From positions 1 to 6,168 of the forward strand of contig CAYRGE010000033.1 of the NCBI GenBank assembly GCA_964423985.1: DNA of 6,168 nucleotides. Direction: 5' to 3'. How positions within the stretch are numbered: position 1 is the first letter of the stretch; each line of letters starts with the position of its first letter. Under the pieces are notes generated by a model. That model was given only the letters and a program-made list of their open reading frames with translations. It did no database searches and was not told the origin of the DNA. This document shows, one piece after another, positions 5,379-6,168 of the stretch. The DNA is from CAYRGE01 sp964423985 (GTDB lineage: Bacteria > Patescibacteriota > Minisyncoccia > Phycocordibacterales > CAYRGE01). The translations under genes and the position numbers were made by a program.

Positions 5379-5972
5379 CTATTTTTTCTTTGGTATTTTG
5401 TGTTTAAGAGTGTTGTCTATTATTCCATATTTTTTAGCCTCGTCAGCGGACATATAAAAATCTCGCTCAACATCTTTTTCTATTTTCGAAAGAGGTTGCC
5501 CGGTATTTTCTGATAATATTTTATTAAGTCGCACTCTTGTTTTAAGTATGTGCTCTGCCGTAATTGCAATATCGGTTGCCTGTCCCTCAACACCGCCAAG
5601 TGGTTGGTGTACCATAATTTCAGCGTTTGGCAGTGCAAATCGTTTACCCTTTGTTCCAGAAGAAAGCAACCACGCACCTCCAGCTGCTGCCATTCCAATA
5701 CAAATAGTACGAACGGCGGGCTTAATATATCCAATAGTATCAATCATTGCAAGTGTGGCAGTAACCGAACCCCCTGGAGAGTTTATATATAAATCAACAT
5801 CTTTTTCAGGACTTTCTGATTCCAGAAAAAGAAGCTGAGCGACAACAAGATTAGCTGTGACGTCGTCTATATATCCTCCCAAAAAAATAATTCTTTCACG
5901 AAGTAGCCTAGAATAAATATCATAGGCTCGCTCACCAAATTGCGATTTTTCTATTACTGTTGGTATTAACAT
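5379..5972 (-). CDS. clpP: ClpP-family protein with the catalytic serine replaced by alanine (ClpR-like)
   Basis: The protein has 197 residues, the normal ClpP length, and its residue numbers match E. coli mature ClpP at the active site. The N-terminus MLIPTVIEKSQFGERAYDIY and the following RLLRERIIFLGG are standard ClpP. YINSPGGSVTATLAM (62-76) forms the substrate-binding strand and oxyanion glycines. KGKRFALPNAEIMVHQPLGG (108-127) holds catalytic H122, and VERDFYMSADEAKKYGIID (168-186) holds D171. The nucleophile region, usually GQAASMGAF or GMAASxGA, reads CIGMAAAGGAW (91-101): position 97 is Ala, codon GCT at 5684-5682. The protein should therefore fold and assemble as a barrel but lack peptidase activity by itself, like the ClpR subunits of cyanobacteria and plastids. 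Start ATG 5972 is chosen because it gives the family N-terminus and because the promoter lies just before it; an upstream ATG at 6035 is rejected. There is no Shine-Dalgarno site. Clp barrels work with ClpX or ClpC/A unfoldases, none of which is in this window. Confidence 0.93.
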   Translation of the reverse strand: MLIPTVIEKSQFGERAYDIYSRLLRERIIFLGGYIDDVTANLVVAQLLFLESESPEKDVDLYINSPGGSVTATLAMIDTIGYIKPAVRTICIGMAAAGGAWLLSSGTKGKRFALPNAEIMVHQPLGGVEGQATDIAITAEHILKTRVRLNKILSENTGQPLSKIEKDVERDFYMSADEAKKYGIIDNTLKHKIPKKK

Positions 5973-5979
5973 AGTGATA

Positions 5980-6008
5980 AGTATAGGATATAAATAATAA
6001 AATTTCAA
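5980..6008 (-). promoter_or_regulatory. Sigma70-like promoter of clpP, giving a leaderless mRNA
   Basis: On the minus strand, TTGAAA (-35, 6008-6003, five of six) is followed after exactly 17 bases by TATACT (-10, 5985-5980, five of six). Seven bases (TATCACT) separate the -10 box from the clpP ATG. The transcript would begin about one base before ATG 5972, so the mRNA would be leaderless. This also rules out the longer reading frame that starts at 6035. Confidence 0.72.
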
Positions 6009-6046
6009 CTGTGCTGATAGAATAATACTACACACCTTTTAAAAAG

Positions 6047-6070
6047 CTAACATTTTATCTGTCATTGCGA
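6047..6070. repeat. Truncated copy of the dispersed repeat
   Basis: CTAACATTTTATCTGTCATT followed by GCGA matches the start of the full copy 40 bases downstream (6087-6110) at 20 of 24 positions and then diverges after TGTCATTGCGA. It seems to be the left end of a repeat unit interrupted or overwritten by the next copy. Confidence 0.6.
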
Positions 6071-6086
6071 ACATTTATTGTTGCTA

Positions 6087-6168
6087 CTAGCAGACTATCT
6101 GTCATTGCGAGGTACGAAGCAATCCAGAGTTGTCGTTTCGTGTTTAAAGTTTTGTTCTGGTTTGCTTC
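6087..6168. repeat. Dispersed palindromic repeat, copy upstream of clpP, cut by the window end
   Basis: After the flank CTAGCAGACTATC, the core from 6100 repeats 5271-5299 without a mismatch for 29 bases, then continues with GTTGTCGTTTCG, one missing base, GTTTAA and TTTTGTTCTGGTTTGCTTC. The final CTGGTTTGCTTC is the right arm and pairs with GAAGCAATCCAG (6116-6127) at all but one position. It has the same orientation as the copy at 5259-5350, and the two enclose clpP. The gap 6009-6168 upstream of the clpP promoter contains nothing else recognisable. Confidence 0.75.

Noticed and set aside
5548..5838. Plus-strand reading frames opposite clpP
   Set aside because: They are antisense shadows of a strongly conserved gene, with no start signals of their own.
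112..5972. TGA recoded as glycine, as in Gracilibacteria/Absconditabacteria (no gene here ends in TGA)
   Set aside because: All eight proteins are full length under the standard code, with normal glycine motifs from GGN codons; absence of TGA among eight stops is not surprising in AT-rich DNA.
5973..6035. Longer ClpP reading frame starting at the minus-strand ATG 6035 (21 extra residues)
   Set aside because: The -35 and -10 boxes lie inside this extension and ATG 5972 gives the family N-terminus MLIPTVIE.

Overview
This is an AT-rich window with eight protein genes, one tRNA gene and copies of a short dispersed repeat. It fits a small-genome bacterium of the Patescibacteria/CPR type, perhaps Parcubacteria-like. 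The reasons are the form of the PilM, PilN and PilO proteins followed by a small one-membrane-segment protein, a RuvX with an EPEF motif, the absence of Shine-Dalgarno sites before most genes, and promoters placed so close to start codons that the mRNAs should be almost leaderless. The lineage is an inference from protein style; no 16S gene or other marker is present. The standard code with TAA/TAG stops explains every gene.

Layout. Bases 1-111 hold the end of a dispersed repeat and the leader of the first gene. Bases 112-2481 hold three plus-strand genes: an exported thioredoxin-like domain fused to a DsbD/CcdA-type membrane electron carrier, ruvX (Holliday-junction resolvase/RNase H fold), and a YqaA/DedA-type membrane protein. 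Bases 2482-2601 are a gene-free gap with a sigma70-like promoter lying almost on the pilM start codon. Bases 2602-5052 are a compact pilus operon: pilM, pilN, pilO and an unnamed 98-residue membrane protein, with gaps of 4, 11 and 3 bases. A tRNA-Arg(TCT) gene follows at 5133-5204. On the minus strand, 5379-5972 encodes a ClpP-family protein with its own promoter.

How the genes work together. PilM is expected to be a cytoplasmic actin-fold protein that binds the N-terminus of PilN. PilN and PilO are single-pass proteins that pair through coiled coil and C-terminal domains to form the type IV pilus alignment platform. The 98-residue protein is probably a further inner-membrane part of it. The first gene would carry electrons across the membrane to thiol proteins outside the cytoplasm.

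The most striking point is the ClpP homologue. It is full length and has the usual fold motifs, the catalytic His (H122) and Asp (D171), but the nucleophile position is Ala (codon GCT, 5682-5684) instead of Ser. It therefore looks like a catalytically dead, ClpR-like subunit. The gene and its promoter lie between two copies of the dispersed repeat in the same orientation.
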